Below are positions 1 through 11,812 of a stretch of 64,000 bases of DNA, one piece after another. Below the pieces are notes generated by a model that worked only from the letters and a program-made list of their open reading frames with translations, did no database searches and was not told the origin of the DNA. Location: NCBI GenBank assembly GCA_034231615.1, contig CM067306.1:66630579-66694578 (forward strand), in the 5' to 3' direction. The stretch is from Meghimatium bilineatum. Taxonomy: Eukaryota; Mollusca; Gastropoda; Stylommatophora; Philomycidae. Made by a program: the position numbers and the translations under genes. Position 1 is the stretch's first letter. Every line of letters begins with the position of its first letter.

Positions 1-535
1 TCCCCTAGCACGGTTATCATCAGTAAGGAGGGGGGTGTCACCTTACGTAAAAAGGTCATTGACCTATTCTCTTGTGTAATTAATTCCTTCTTTTTAATGA
101 CATTTCTTCGATGACCTTATTTCTGATGAACTGCAAGGAGGGGGGGGGGCTGCCTATCTTTTTATCACCCCCCTCCCTCCTCCCACTATCAATCAATCTA
201 TGGGCTAACCAATGAAATAAAATATGATAAAGATATTGAAGGGCGGTCATAAAAGCCCTTAATTTAATCAACAATTCAACTAACAAACACATTTTCATAA
301 TTTTACTCGGCTTCTGATATGAAGATTAAGGAGAATGTATAACCAATAAACTGTGTCAGCAGTATTTCACCATCGAATGAACGCCTACGGGTGGGTCCAA
401 ATTTCTGCTCAGCTAGTCGTTAATTAATACATTTTGTATCACTTATTCCACATGAGTGGACTATACTGACCTTTGTACAGTTGTTTATCAAGATCTTGTT
501 TTAATCAACTATTCTAGACATTGATGAAACATGTT
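1..535. other. No gene seen
   Basis: AT-rich with two G-runs (26-35 and 137-148). Short ORFs only; nothing recognised. Confidence 0.5.
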
Positions 536-662
536 GACATGAAATAACGCAGTTTGGTATGGAATAAGGTAGTTTCACATGGATTAAGATAAGTTTCACA
601 TGGATTAAGATAGTTTCACATTACAATGATGTATATCTATATATATATATCATTGTAATACT
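536..662. repeat. Short AT-rich repeats and a palindrome
   Basis: Three approximate copies of a 19-20 bp unit (GTTTCACATGGATTAAGATA), then a palindrome with arms ATTACAATGAT/ATCATTGTAAT around a TA repeat. Confidence 0.7.
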
Positions 663-745
663 AATTTTCCGTCTAGTATTGTCATTCCGTCAATCGCTGA
701 ATTAATCAACTAACATCATAAAGTCCAGACCGATTTGTATAACAG

Positions 746-995
746 ATGTCAGTTCATTCCAATTCGTTTTCATTCAGACGAATACACCACCAATCTTTTG
801 AATGGATACCTACAGGCAAAAGAGCCAGGGGTAGACTAAAAGAAACACTCAGAAGAACAATAATTAGAGAAAATAAAACAGTCAATATCCATAATATTCA
901 AGAACTGCACAGAATAGCTTTGAACAGACAGAATTGGAGAGATCTGACCTCTGGGCTAACTTCAGCGCAAAAGGAAAAATGAATGAATGAATTCT
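746..995 (+). mobile_element. RTE-like LINE 3' end
   Basis: Encodes the typical LINE C-terminus: FEWIPTGKRARGRLKETLRR, then HRIALNRQNWRDLTSG and a stop, followed by an AATG-repeat tail (AATGAATGAATGAATTCTAG). 5'-truncated. The same family end occurs at 17310-17460. Confidence 0.82.
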
Positions 996-1342
996 AGTTT
1001 TATAAAAGATAAATTGATTCTATAATTTTGTTCATTTAAAAATATATAAAATTTAGATCTTGATTGTTTTTTCAATAAAATTCTTTGAACAAGAATATTA
1101 TTACCAAACATCCACTATAGAATGTATTACAAATTCGTAATATAAAGCTTGTTATAGTCAATATTCATTATAGATTGCTTTATTTTATTTAGTGGTTATT
1201 GTAGATTACTTGTTTTAATAAATTTGCGCAATAGATTGCTTTATTTTATTGTTTACTATAGGTCAGTGCTTCTCAAAGTGGTGGGAGGTGCCGGTCCACG
1301 AGAAATCAGTGAGAGGTCCGCAAGTCCTTATATACATCATAT

Positions 1343-1665
1343 TTCTTCTTCTTCAGTGTTGATTCTCAAACTCCCACTGGATCTCTCTTATAAGAAGACA
1401 ATGTTCCTACTACTTCTTCATCTTTTGTGTTCACTCTCTGATAACTAACATGAGAGTATCCTTGATTTCCGCTGGTAGTGTGAAGTATGTTGTGCTTCTG
1501 GTTTAACAGCAGAGCTATGTTATTTTGCACCTCCCAGCCTAGCACATCCATTTTCAGCATAATGGTTCTACTAAATTTCCAGTAGGATGTTGTCCAGAGA
1601 ATGTAAATTCATTGTGTTGTCATTTTATTTGCACCACCAATATCCTGAAACATTCGTCTTCGACA
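1343..1665 (-). mobile_element. Short GAA-tailed element split by about 160 bp
   Basis: 1343-1402 and 1563-1665 are the two parts of one copy. The sequence between is unrelated and may be a further insertion (flanks GTTCCTAC and GTTCTACT). Confidence 0.75.
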
Positions 1666-1949
1666 GGAAATAATCACATAACACTTTTGACCTTCGATTA
1701 CTCATGTCGATCCCTAACAGATTTGGAAACAAATTACAGGTTTATGGAAATAAACAGTTTGAGAATCACTGCTATAGATTGCTTGTTGTGGTCAACACTC
1801 ACAATAGATTACTTGTTTTATCAAATATTCCTGATGAATGCTTGTTTTAGTGAACATTTGAAATAGATTGCATGTTTTATCAATTGTTTGGTATAGATTG
1901 CCATTTTTGTTGTATTATCTTGCTGTCTGGAGTTACAATTATTTTAATA

Positions 1950-2060
1950 AAGTCATCATCATCATATTAAAACCCATAGCCCTTCAGGGTCTTACGGATG
2001 CCACTCTGGAAACATAACTCCTCAGGGTCTTACGGGTGCCACCCTGTAAACATCAAAACA
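1950..2060 (-). mobile_element. LINE 3' untranslated end with ATG-repeat tail
   Basis: Reverse strand ends TATGATGATGATGACTTT after two approximate copies of CAGGGTCTTACGGRTGCCAC. A related sequence (CATCAGGGTCATAGGGGTAC) occurs at 30118-30137. Confidence 0.5.
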
Positions 2061-2169
2061 CAACTTCCACAACACCTATCTGTTCTGAGTTCCGTGTTTA
2101 AGTATGACTAATCTGAATCCTGTCCACTCAACTATTATCAATATTATTAATCCGTAATTCTTTGCCCAA

Positions 2170-2410
2170 CTCTTCTTCTTCTTCCACCCTCAACTGTTCC
2201 CTATAGGATAGTTTTGGAAAGAGAATCGTGCCTCAGCACAAGTTTGTGATGTTTCACCAATGATATGAGATGTTCTTGTTGACCTGTAAGAGTATCTATT
2301 TTGTATATGTTCATCCTATCTTCTGTATAATCCATGAGTAATATTCATCTGTAACATTTGTTTTCAAAAGCCATTTTAAGAAGTACAAAGCATTTAATCT
2401 CATAATTCCC
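2170..2410 (-). mobile_element. Strongly decayed LINE fragment
   Basis: The reverse strand shows scattered LINE-like blocks (ATTTCCTATAGGGAACAG-like motif, HIIGETSQTCA-type words), and an ATGATGATGA tail lies at about 1953-1965 on the same strand. The assignment is weak. Confidence 0.35.
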
Positions 2411-2457
2411 CTCCTGTTACACAAGCAATTTTTCATATTTTTTTTCTCTAATTTTGT

Positions 2458-2590
2458 TCTTCATCGTTCATTCTTAAACTCCTGCTAGATACTAGATTTC
2501 CAGCAGGATGTAGTCTAGAGAATGGAAATGCATTGTGTCCCAGTTTTATTTGCGCCGATGGCCCTACACATCCGTCATCGAAGATTTAAT
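2458..2590 (-). mobile_element. Short GAA-tailed element, internally deleted
   Basis: Shares GTTCATTCTTAAACTCC, AGATTTCCAGCAGGATGTAG and TTTTATTTGCGCC with the family; about 35 bp in the middle is missing. Confidence 0.8.
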
Positions 2591-3109
2591 TTATTTAGAA
2601 GTAACGATTGAAATAGAGGTTTCAGTAGCTTTCCGGCAGAAGGGGTCTGCTTAACTGTCTGTTTTAGAGGTTTACTGGAAATACAGATATATATATATAT
2701 ATATATATACCCGGTAATGTTAATATCACAACTCCTGAAATATAGTATTTTTTAGTTATATCAATGGATCGTTATGACATAGTTAATGCGTTGAGGGACC
2801 TCGTGCGTTCAGAATATTTTTAAAAGTGTGAGTCATGGTATCTCTCAAGACTGTGTGAGATTGCTGTAAAGATCGGATCAGCCTATAAAAAGACACATAA
2901 TAGAGATATACAATGACACTGGCTAATCAACATTAAACAGGAACTATCAGACACCACACACTGATGGATTTATGGAGATGGAGATATCATCAACTACAAG
3001 CTTGATCAGGTTGTGCACATGTTTCCGCATGAAGAGAAGGTAATGAAAGACAATAGAACAAGTTTTTAAGCAAATGGGTAAATGAATAATAGAACATAGA
3101 TACATTGAG

Positions 3110-3835
3110 GATTTATTGTTAGAGAATAAATAATAGTAATGCAGTGATGTGGTGATGTGGAACACAGGATGTTAGAGAATAAATAATAGTAATGCAGTGA
3201 TGTGGAACACAGGATGTTAGAGAATAAATAATAGTAATGTAGTGATGTGGAACACAGGATGTTAGAGAATAAATAATAGTAATGCAGTGATGTGGTGATG
3301 TAGTAATGCAGTGATGTGGTGATGTAGTAATGCAGTGATGTGGTGATGTAGTAATGCAGTGATGTGGTGATGTAGTAATGTAGTGATGTGGTGATGTAGT
3401 AATGCAGTGATGTGGTGATGTAGTAATGTAGTGATGTGGTGATGTAGTGATGTAGTAATGTAGTGATGTAGTAATGTAGTGATGTGGTGATGTAGTAATG
3501 TAGTGATGTGGTGATGTAGTGATGTGGTGATGTAGTAATGTAGTGATGTGGTGATGTAGTAATGTAGTGATGTGGTGATGTAGTAATGTAGTGATGTGGT
3601 GATGTAGTAATGTGGTGATGTGGTGATGTAGTAATGTGGTGATGTGGTGATGTAGTAATGTAGTAATGTGGTGATGTAGTAATGTAGTAATGTAGTGATG
3701 TGGTGATGTAGTAATGTAGTGATGTAGTGATGTAGTAATGTAGTGATGTGGTGATGTAGTGATGTGGTGATGTAGTAATGTAGTGATGTGGTGATGTAGT
3801 AATGTAGTGATGTGGAACACAGGATGTTTTGACCA
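3110..3835. repeat. 8-bp array (RATGTRGT) with 43-bp head units
   Basis: Three units of about 43 bp (GGAACACAGGATGTTAGAGA plus AATAAATAATAG) precede about 65 units of 8 bp arranged mostly as 24-bp triplets. The His/Thr-rich 301-codon ORF on the minus strand is a by-product. Confidence 0.95.
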
Positions 3836-3867
3836 GTAGATCTTTATCAAGATAGAGAGAAAGAAAA

Positions 3868-4021
3868 GTCCACCAAAGATGGATGTGTCAGGCCATTGGC
3901 AAAATACAACATTGGCATACTGCTTCTTCATTCTCTGGACTACATCCTTCTGTAAACCTTGGAGGACCATTGTCCTGCTACAAGAGTGAGTCAGTGGGAG
4001 TTTGAGAATGAACACTAAAAA
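3868..4021 (+). mobile_element. Short GAA-tailed element
   Basis: GTCCACCAAAGATGGATGTG to GTTTGAGAATGAACAC. Immediately follows the 8-bp array and a hammerhead-like fragment (about 3826-3856). Confidence 0.85.
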
Positions 4022-4382
4022 CAATCCTCAAATGCATTGTATGTGGATAACATAATAGACGTTTTCATGACATGTAACTTAACACATTTCCATAGTATTC
4101 TACTTGACCTGTCTCTATTTGCCTTATCTGCTAGTTTATGTTATGGTTTTCCATGTTGTACTTACCAATTATTTCTGCGTGTGTTTGATGATAACACATC
4201 AGGCTGCAAGATGATGGATGTGTTTTCATTCGTGATGTGCCACCCAATGTGAATTTCGTGTCTACTTTTGTTGTTAAAGTTTGTATTCAACATTTACAAG
4301 TAATATTTGTGAAGTATCCCAACTGGTACTCTCCCGGTGATTGGATTTTCCCCGATGAAAAACATAATATTAGCGTTTCTTG

Positions 4383-4488
4383 GCATAAACAGCAGCAGGG
4401 CTTAACAAAAATAAACAGCTGCAGGGCTTAACAAACATAAACAGCAGCAGGGCTTAACAAACATAAACAGCAGCAGGGCTTAACAAAC
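4383..4488. repeat. 26-bp array, 4 copies
   Basis: Unit CATAAACAGCAGCAGGGCTT plus AACAAA; one copy has CAGCTG. Confidence 0.95.
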
Positions 4489-4760
4489 ATTCTAACAATG
4501 AAGAAATTGTGCATAAGTTAGTCATAACTGTATAACATAACTAGTATGTAGAGACATCAACAGGAATTGGAGAGGAGTTGCACGCCGTCAATTAAACCGT
4601 ATGCCCATAGAAATGTTACAAAGGATATTACAATTTTTAATCTATATAAAATACAGCACATACGTCGAATCAAAAACAGATCAAGCTATGCACAGAAGAC
4701 TCTGCATTGTTGTAAAATTTACAAGCAACATCAGTTTGTGAGTAAAGATCAGCATTTGTA

Positions 4761-4900
4761 ACTCACTCATCACCATCAGGTGCCATGTCGGCTGGTGTAG
4801 GTGATCATGGCTCTTCATCTCCAGTATTATGTATCAAGATTGTTGTTGTTTCTGTGCCGTGCCAGGTTGTAAAACTGTCTAATATTTTCTCACGTTGTTA
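4761..4900 (-). mobile_element. RTE-like LINE 3' end (GAT-tailed family)
   Basis: The reverse strand ends TGGCACCTGATGGTGATGAG. It matches 33175-33300 and the 51.4-kb copy closely (block ACAACCTGGCA, the AGACAGTTT block). Confidence 0.8.
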
Positions 4901-5094
4901 GAAATATAACTCACTAGAACTATTTATTATGTTGTATAGTTGACAGAGTTGGACACTGACTGCAAAAATGGAGTGGCAGACACAGGTTTCGAACACAAGT
5001 ATTATAGATGAATCTTGTGCATGTCCTATAGAAAACTATAGAGATAAATGCACATGTAAGGAAACAGTAGATAATCTAACAGGCTCATAAGAAT

Positions 5095-5300
5095 TACTAC
5101 TTGTACTAGTAAAGCCATGGAAACTTGCATAGTCTGGACATGTTTGCCATGCTTCTCTGTCAAAAACAATATTTTAAAACAGGCTACAGCTGAAGGTGAA
5201 AGAAGATGAGGACAAAGAAAATCCTGGGTAGACAATATCAAAGACTGGTGAGGTCAAGATTTTCCCAGACTCATCTGCATGGCTGAGAATATAATTTGTT
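5095..5300 (+). mobile_element. LINE C-terminal fragment
   Basis: Reads ILKQATAEGERR, GQRKSWVDNIKDW then GQDFPRL, the usual GRRRGRQRKxWxDNIKEW block of invertebrate LINEs, with frame changes. Confidence 0.7.
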
Positions 5301-5388
5301 GTTGGACTCTGTGTTTGTTGGCACGTGCAGTGTATTACCCCAATGTTGGACTCTGTGTTTGTTGGCACTTGCAATGTATTACCCCAAT
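5299..5388. repeat. 46-bp tandem duplication
   Basis: Two copies of TTGGACTCTGTGTTTGTTGG plus about 26 bp. Confidence 0.9.
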
Positions 5389-5599
5389 GACCGTGATGGA
5401 TTATTGATTTATGGATGGGTCTTGATAAAGATGTCTTTGGTGATATGCAATTTGTGCTAATCTAACCTACTCTTTGTCAGGTCAATGTCATTCTTTACAA
5501 GTGTAGGTCTTCTAAACTTAACTTAGCAATCCGTACAGTGAATAAAGTTGATCTAGCAATCTATACAGTGAATTATAAATCTATTAGTCACATACGCAC

Positions 5600-5705
5600 A
5601 TATTTTTTTGTGTAAATATGTATTTGAACCTCATTTATTTTTCATGTAAATTTGTATTTGAACCACCTTGTTTGTTAATGTAAAACTGTATTTTGAACCT
5701 CATTT
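5600..5705. repeat. Diverged tandem repeat, 3 copies
   Basis: TGTAAATATGTATTTGAACC and two variants about 43 bp apart. Confidence 0.75.
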
Positions 5706-5709
5706 TATT

Positions 5710-6280
5710 GCTTATTATCTTACTTAAAAGGGAAACACCCTAGCAGCTAGGAGAACAACAAACCTGAGACAGACTTTCAATCTATACATAAAATCAATAT
5801 GGCTGCCTGAAAAGTATGGCCGAGAAAGCTGTAGGCAAATAAAGATCACATTATTGATAAATTCACTTGATAAATTTTTGTTTTTGTTTTTCTGAGACAA
5901 TCAATTGAGATTTTGATGTTTATTGATCGTTTACCCACAAAAGTTGATATTATTTTAACTGAACACTGTACTATCTATCTATTCTGTTTATTGGTGGACT
6001 GGACCACTGAGAACTGAACAGTACTAGTGGACCATCACAATCACTTTCTATGTTCTAATAATAGGGTTAATAGATGTCACTTTTAGACAGCTGACTAATT
6101 AAAGAGAGTATCTGGGACAGCTGACTATAGAGAACAGCTGCTCCTTCAAGTGTTCACTCCCGTGGTCTGACTCTTCAAGTGTTCTCACTCGCGTGGTCTA
6201 ATCCTGTCAGATCTGACCCTTCAAATGGTCACTAGGTTGTGATGTGAGCCTTTCATTGGACAATCTGCACATTTTCACTC
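5710..6280. other. No gene seen
   Basis: Unique-looking AT-rich sequence. Near-duplicate words TTCAAGTGTTCACTCC and TTCAAGTGTTCTCACTCG at about 6145-6190. Confidence 0.45.
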
Positions 6281-8100
6281 AAGCAGTGAATGAAATTCAT
6301 GGATGAGTTTAGACAGTTCACTAGTTGTTAAATCATCATCATTGCACTCCAGACACACCCATATGTGCTCTGATCTCCCATGAGTGTATCCACTATTACA
6401 CTCCAGACACACCCATATGTGCTCTGATCTCCCATGAGTGTATCCACTATTACACTCCAGACACACCCATATGTGCTCTGATCTCCCATGAGTGTATCCA
6501 CCATTGCACTCCAGACACACCCATATGTGCTCTGATCTCCCATGAGTGTATCCACTATTACACTCCAGACACACCCATATGTGCTCTGATCTCCCATGAG
6601 TGTATCCACTATTACACTCCAGACACACCCATATGTGCTCTGATCTCCCATGAGTGTATCCACTATTACACTCCAGACACACCCATATGTGCTCTGATCT
6701 CCCATGAGTGTATCCACCATTGCACTCCAGACACACCCATATGTGCTCTGATCTCCCATGAGTGTATCCACTATTACACTCCAGACACACCCATATGTGC
6801 TCTGATCTCCCATGAGTGTATCCACCATTGCACTCCAGACACACCCATATGTGCTCTGATCTCCCATGAGTGTATCCACCATTGCACTCCAGACACACCC
6901 ATATGTGCTTGATCTCCCATGAGTGTATCCACCATTGCACTCCAGACACACCCATATGTGCTCTGATCTCCCATGAGTGTATCCACCATTGCACTCCAGA
7001 CACACCCATATGTGCTTGATCTCCCATGAGTGTATCCACCATTGCACTCCAGACACACCCATATGTGCTTGATCTCCCATGAGTGTATCCACCATTGCAC
7101 TCCAGACACACCCATATGTGCTTGATCTCCCATGAGTGTATCCACCATTGCACTCCAGACACACCCATATGTGCTCTGATCTCCCATGAGTGTATCCACC
7201 ATTGCACTCCAGACACACCCATATGTGCTCTGATCTCCCATGAGTGTATCCACCATTGCACTCCAGACACACCCATATGTGCTTGATCTCCCATGAGTGT
7301 ATCCACCATTGCACTCCAGACACACCCATATGTGCTCTGATCTCCCATGAGTGTATCCACCATTGCACTCCAGACACACCCATATGTGCTCTGATCTCCC
7401 ATGAGTGTATCCACTATTACACTCCAGACACACCCATATGTGCTCTGATCTCCCATGAGTGTATCCACCATTGCACTCCAGACACACCCATATGTGCTCT
7501 GATCTCCCATGAGTGTATCCACCATTGCACTCCAGACACACCCATATGTGCTTGATCTCCCATGAGTGTATCCACCATTGCACCCCAGACACACCCATAT
7601 GTGCTCTGATCTCCCATGAGTGTATCCACCATTGCACTCCAGACACACCCATATGTGCTCTGATCTCCCATGAGTGTATCCACCATTGCACTCCAGACAC
7701 ACCCATATGTGCTCTGATCTCCCATGAGTGTATCCACCATTGCACTCCAGACACACCCATATGTGCTCTGATCTCCCATGAGTGTATCCACCATTGCACT
7801 CCAGACACACCCATATGTGCTTGATCTCCCATGAGTGTATCCACCATTGCACCCCAGACACACCCATATATGCTCCAGTCTCCCATGAGTGTATCCACCA
7901 TTACACTCTGGATACATCCATATGTGCTCCGATCTCCCATGAGTGCATCTACTATTACATGATGATTAATAGTTCCAGTTGTCAAGTGGTCAACAAACAT
8001 ACGTCTAAGCCTAAAATAGCGCGTATTTCTGTCCAAATTTCAGACAACGCCACATTTCATGCCGAGTTCTTTTATTCTGGACATGAAAAATGAATAATTT
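6280..8100 (-). mobile_element. LINE ORF fragment (RNase H-type) hosting a 54-bp array
   Basis: On the minus strand, 8100-7930 reads SRIKELGMKCGVV and FRLRRMFVDHLTTGTINHH, and the far side (6340-6280) reads CLECNDDDLTTSELS. The LINE at 40.6-41.4 kb reads IRIKELGLKCGV, FRGRKRMMVNQRHTGTVSQR and CPECNDDDPTSYN at the same places. One LINE ORF copy is therefore split by about 30 tandem copies of its own internal segment. Confidence 0.9.
6337..7950 (-). repeat. 54/53-bp minisatellite, about 30 copies
   Basis: The unit contains CATATGTGCTCTGATCTCCC on the plus strand. 54-bp units keep frame (18 codons); 53-bp units lack one base and shift it, which explains long overlapping ORFs in several frames. 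Variants in CACCATTG/CACTATTA mark subgroups. The unit matches LINE bases about 41164-41217. Confidence 0.97.
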
Positions 8101-8450
8101 CCCCTTCCATTAATTTCATTTTCCAGTGTTATTACTCGTAATGATTTCGACAGTGGCTGTTACCACTTAGAAGGCCTTGAATCTTTAGTCAGCTGTGGAT
8201 CTGTGCCACAAGAACTCTCCAGTTCACCGCTGTTTCTGCCACACAAAAACAGATAGTACAGACCAGCTATAAACCACATACTATTACTGCATTCAAGATC
8301 CAGCTATAAACCACATACTATTACTGCATTCAAGATCCTATATGACCATGTACACACAAAGTTGAATCACAATTAAAAAAATATAAGTAAATTATCTATG
8401 CCATTGTTTTCTTGCTTCTTTCAATGTCTTGCTGTTTTGTGAAATTTTAT

Positions 8451-8715
8451 GTTGAAGTAATTAGAATCTATGTTGAACAACTGGAGTCTATGTTTAACAA
8501 CTATAATGCGTTCATAAATAGTTGTCCACCGATATTGTCTGTTTTCTCCTATTGATCGTATAGGTTGGATATTTTGCATGAGTGCATTATTTCTTAACCA
8601 CATTACAGATTTATGATTAATTATTATCTACATTGAACAGATTTATGATTAATTATTATCTACATTGAACAGATTTATGATTAATTATTATCTACATTGA
8701 ACAGATTTATTGCAG
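8451..8715 (+). repeat. Left TIR of the long-TIR DDE transposon
   Basis: Inverted match to 11587-11812. Contains three 32-bp tandem units (about 8605-8710) with TTATGATTAATTATTATC, present once in the right TIR. Confidence 0.85.
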
Positions 8716-9099
8716 CAGTAGCTATGAATGCCATTTTTAAGGTAGTACTGATTTTATTTTATGTGGAAAAGAAATTTTACAGTAATTGGTGGTATAGATG
8801 TGTCATTAATTTTTTGTAGCATGGGAAAAAATGAAGTACAGTATTTATGATATTGTTACAAGATACATTTACAGTATTTGTAATATTTTTCTTTCGTTCA
8901 TTGAGATTATATGTAGCAATATACACATTTAACAGTTAAACGTGTATATAATTGTATTATTATTTATTCTGTCTCCGTAAATGTACAATGTATTCTTCTA
9001 TTCCCTATCTTTCTAGTCCCAAGTGTGCGTTGAAATCTTCTAATGCGAATAGGTTTTCTTCTGTGTTGCTGTTGTTTATAATATCATTTATGTTATCAA

Positions 9100-10330
9100 A
9101 AAATGCTTCCCTTATTGTTCTTTTCATAATCCAATGAATCGTAAAGATCGATAATTGTAGTTAGTTGAATGAAGCGTAAAACATCTTTCTGCCAATATCT
9201 TTCCTCCACTTTCAATATATGGTCATCACATTTTATCCAGAATTCTTTATGAATGGTGAAGAACATAGTATATGCAATTTTCTGAAGATCATTCAGTTTG
9301 AAGGTTTTACTTTCCATTGCTACTGCTATCTTAATTTTAGTCAAACAAATTCTATTGGATTTAAATGTGAATAGTAGCGGTGGTAGTCTTATACATCTAT
9401 GTCCATGCTCCTCTATAATTTTATCAATGTGGAAAATCTTTGCTCTGTGCTCATTCTTTACCAATAACAGTAACTCCGGTTTCAAGTGCATTTCAGTAAA
9501 TGGAATATGTCTTTTTCTAAGCCATATATTAATCTCTTCTTTAGTAGATGAGGTTGTAAGGATCTTATCTTCACATGCAACAACATTATGGTAGGAAGCG
9601 TTGTCCATAACCAGACAGGAGGGTCTATCTAACGATGGAAGTACAGTCTTTTCTATCCACTCTCTAAATATATGAACATTCATCTCAGCATGGTAGTCTC
9701 GATTATCAGTAGATTTGGATATGAAAATGAGTTCACCATTCTTCAAAAGAATATCGTGTCTGCTACCTGCATGTGCCATTATTAATCTTTGACCTTTGCT
9801 GCTTGGTACATATCTTTTAAGGTCAGGTCAGGTCCATGTCGGCAACTGACTGACAATCATAGAGAACTATGACATCTGCCCTATGTGCGAAACATGGCAA
9901 AAGAGGAACTGACTGACAGATCTTTTAATAGTTCTATCTACAGATTGCCATTACTTTTCATTAGTTTGGTGAGCATTTATCCACGGTTCATCTGTGTATA
10001 AAATATCATAATATTCTTGTAGCATCTTCCCTGATTTGTCTCAAATATTGACTTCTCATAGTTACTAAATGTGGTTATATCACATCTCCCTGATTTGTCT
10101 CAAATATTGACTTCTCATAGTTACTAAATGTGGTTTTTCAACAAATGATGCTTTCGCTACATGTATGTAATTTAGCTTTAGAAATGTGAATGTTGTTGTT
10201 ATTTTCTGTATACATTTTCAATGTCTTTAATGTGGCTTTTTTGCAATTCAAAAGTCTATGAATTGCTCTCTTAATTATTTTCTTCATCAAAATTATCTAC
10301 AACATTTTTGCCTTCCTCTCGTTTTTTTAA
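9100..10330 (-). pseudogene. IS630/Tc1-like (DDE_3-type) transposase remnant
   Basis: The best-kept part (9779-9096, 227 codons) reads MAHAGSRHDILL, NRDYHAEMNVHIFREWIEKT, CLVMDNASYHNV (second catalytic Asp), FTEMHLKPELLLLVK and IDKIIEEHGHRCIRLPPL. The following segment should be NPIE-like but is degraded. Upstream on the same strand, FYTDEPWINAHQTNEK (first Asp) and FDEENN...IHRLLN correspond to the middle and N-terminal parts. The frame is broken by a 99-bp LINE insertion (9821-9919), a 60-bp tandem duplication (about 10025-10140) and other changes. It belongs to the long-TIR element around it. Confidence 0.85.
9821..9919 (+). mobile_element. LINE 3'-end insertion inside the DDE transposase
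   Basis: A 99-bp insert flanked by the 9-bp direct repeat ATCTTTTAA (9812-9820, 9920-9928). Its 3' part matches the LINE end at 35610-35670 (CTATGACATC then CCCTATGTG) and finishes in an ACTG-type tail. It is a heavily 5'-truncated retrotransposition event, younger than the transposon. Confidence 0.85.
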
Positions 10331-10419
10331 AACAATTATGGTTATCACCGAGTAACCACCATGACAGTGTGAAATACTATTAAATAGAGTTTTGCGTTGC
10401 GCTTCTTGTGAAAAATATT

Positions 10420-10890
10420 TGTAGGTTGGTTGGTTGATTGCTGATCCAGCGGTCCATGGGCTCATGCCCTTTGACCAAAAGCCTTTAAATGGCATTATAT
10501 TGCTGGGAAGTCTGTTGATTTTCAGCCAGCCCACCCCAGGCCAGAGAATAACTATCACACCTCCAGGAAGGTAAGTTTCAACCCATGCACTGCTCCGGGC
10601 CACTGCAGCCAAGATAGGGTTCACTGTGCTCATTCCCCACCACCAATTGACTACTGGTTATGCCGAACTTCTCTATTGCTCCAGGCATGCAACCAAATAT
10701 TCAAGTCAAAATTATTGTCACGTCCTGGGTCACTGTGCCTCTATGATGGGTCTCAGCCATAGGAAAAAACAGTGCCGTCAGTTTCCTCCTCCCTAGTGCA
10801 TCACAGTACATCTCTTGCTCCCTCCCAACCACAGAGGGTGCATACATATATTCAAGTAAACATGAAACACATTTCAACAACAAAATAACA
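10420..10890. other. Unclassified insert within the DDE transposon
   Basis: GC-richer sequence between the recognisable N-terminal transposase part and the right TIR. It does not look like transposase and may be a SINE or other nested element. No ends or target duplication were identified. Confidence 0.3.
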
Positions 10891-11586
10891 ACACAAAGAG
10901 CATAATTGTAGATGATGTGCCATGAAGTTTCTATAGGAAGATAACCTCAATATAACGGCATGTCATCCACTAAGGTTTTCTGTTGCATGAGTGGTTTGTC
11001 TAGTGGGCCATTTGTGAGACCCACAGACACAACCACATGCGTAAAAAAAATATTTGTACAACCGCATAGTTATACTTTTCAGTGTAACGAATGTAACTTT
11101 CAAAGACATGTTTATAATATAGTTGTAAATGTTGCTTTATGTAATTATTTACAAAAACATGCTATGTTGAAGACATCACAATAAAAACACGTCGAATATG
11201 AGATACACCTTTGAGGAAACTGACATTCTGCTATTATTTTAATATAATCAACTACAAAATCTCTAAAACAATGCTTACTTATGTGTCACACATGTAAATA
11301 TCAATTTGTGTTCTATGATCGTGCTATTTGATGCATGATAATGCTCACTAACGACATTTCACTGCAATATAATTTAATCAATAATGACGTCTTCATATTT
11401 CATCATTCTTTTAATTGGATAGTATATTCACACTTTGCCTAACAGCCAATGAATAGCTGGAGAGCAAAAAACATCAATAAACAAATAATACGCGATTCTC
11501 CTCATTGACAAAAATTATAATAATTTTAAATGTAAACCCATCTACTATTATGACTATCAACAGAAAAATATTTCTACCTTAAAGAC
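10891..11586. other. Right-hand interior of the DDE transposon, no gene seen
   Basis: AT-rich sequence between the inserted block and the right TIR. It should contain the transposase 5' region and leader, but I cannot read a coding frame in it. Confidence 0.4.
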
Positions 11587-11812
11587 GGCTGCTGCGATAG
11601 ATCCGTTCAATGTAGATAACAATTATTTATAAATCTGTAACGTGGTTAAGAAATAATGCACTCATGCAAAATATGAAGCCTATAAGATCAGTAATTACAG
11701 AGAAAATAGACAAAATCAGTGGACAACTATTTATGAACACACTATAGAGTCTATGTTGGACAACTATAATCTGTGTTGAACAACTATAATCTGTGTTGAA
11801 CAGCTGATACTT
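11587..11812 (-). repeat. Right TIR of the long-TIR DDE transposon
   Basis: Reverse complement of the left TIR with scattered mismatches. The outer end holds a duplicated ACTATAATCTGTGTTGAAC unit. Confidence 0.85.

Larger units (their letters stand above)
8451..11812 (-). mobile_element. Long-TIR DDE transposon (about 3.4 kb)
   Basis: Inverted repeats of about 230-260 bp at 8451-8715 and 11587-11812 share blocks such as TTCATAAATAGTTGTCCA and TTTTGCATGAGTGCATTA, and enclose a degenerate DDE transposase. The outer parts of both ends contain subrepeats of the type TATGTTGAACAACT. The left end has three copies of a 32-bp unit where the right has one. The exact outer boundary and target duplication were not resolved. 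Confidence 0.8.

Noticed and set aside
3119-4024. 301-codon His/Thr-rich ORF
   Set aside because: Translation of the 8-bp array (24-bp triplets).
6275-8036. 530-, 420- and 351-codon ORFs on the minus strand
   Set aside because: They run through the 54/53-bp array in different frames; openness comes from unit length and low stop density, not selection.
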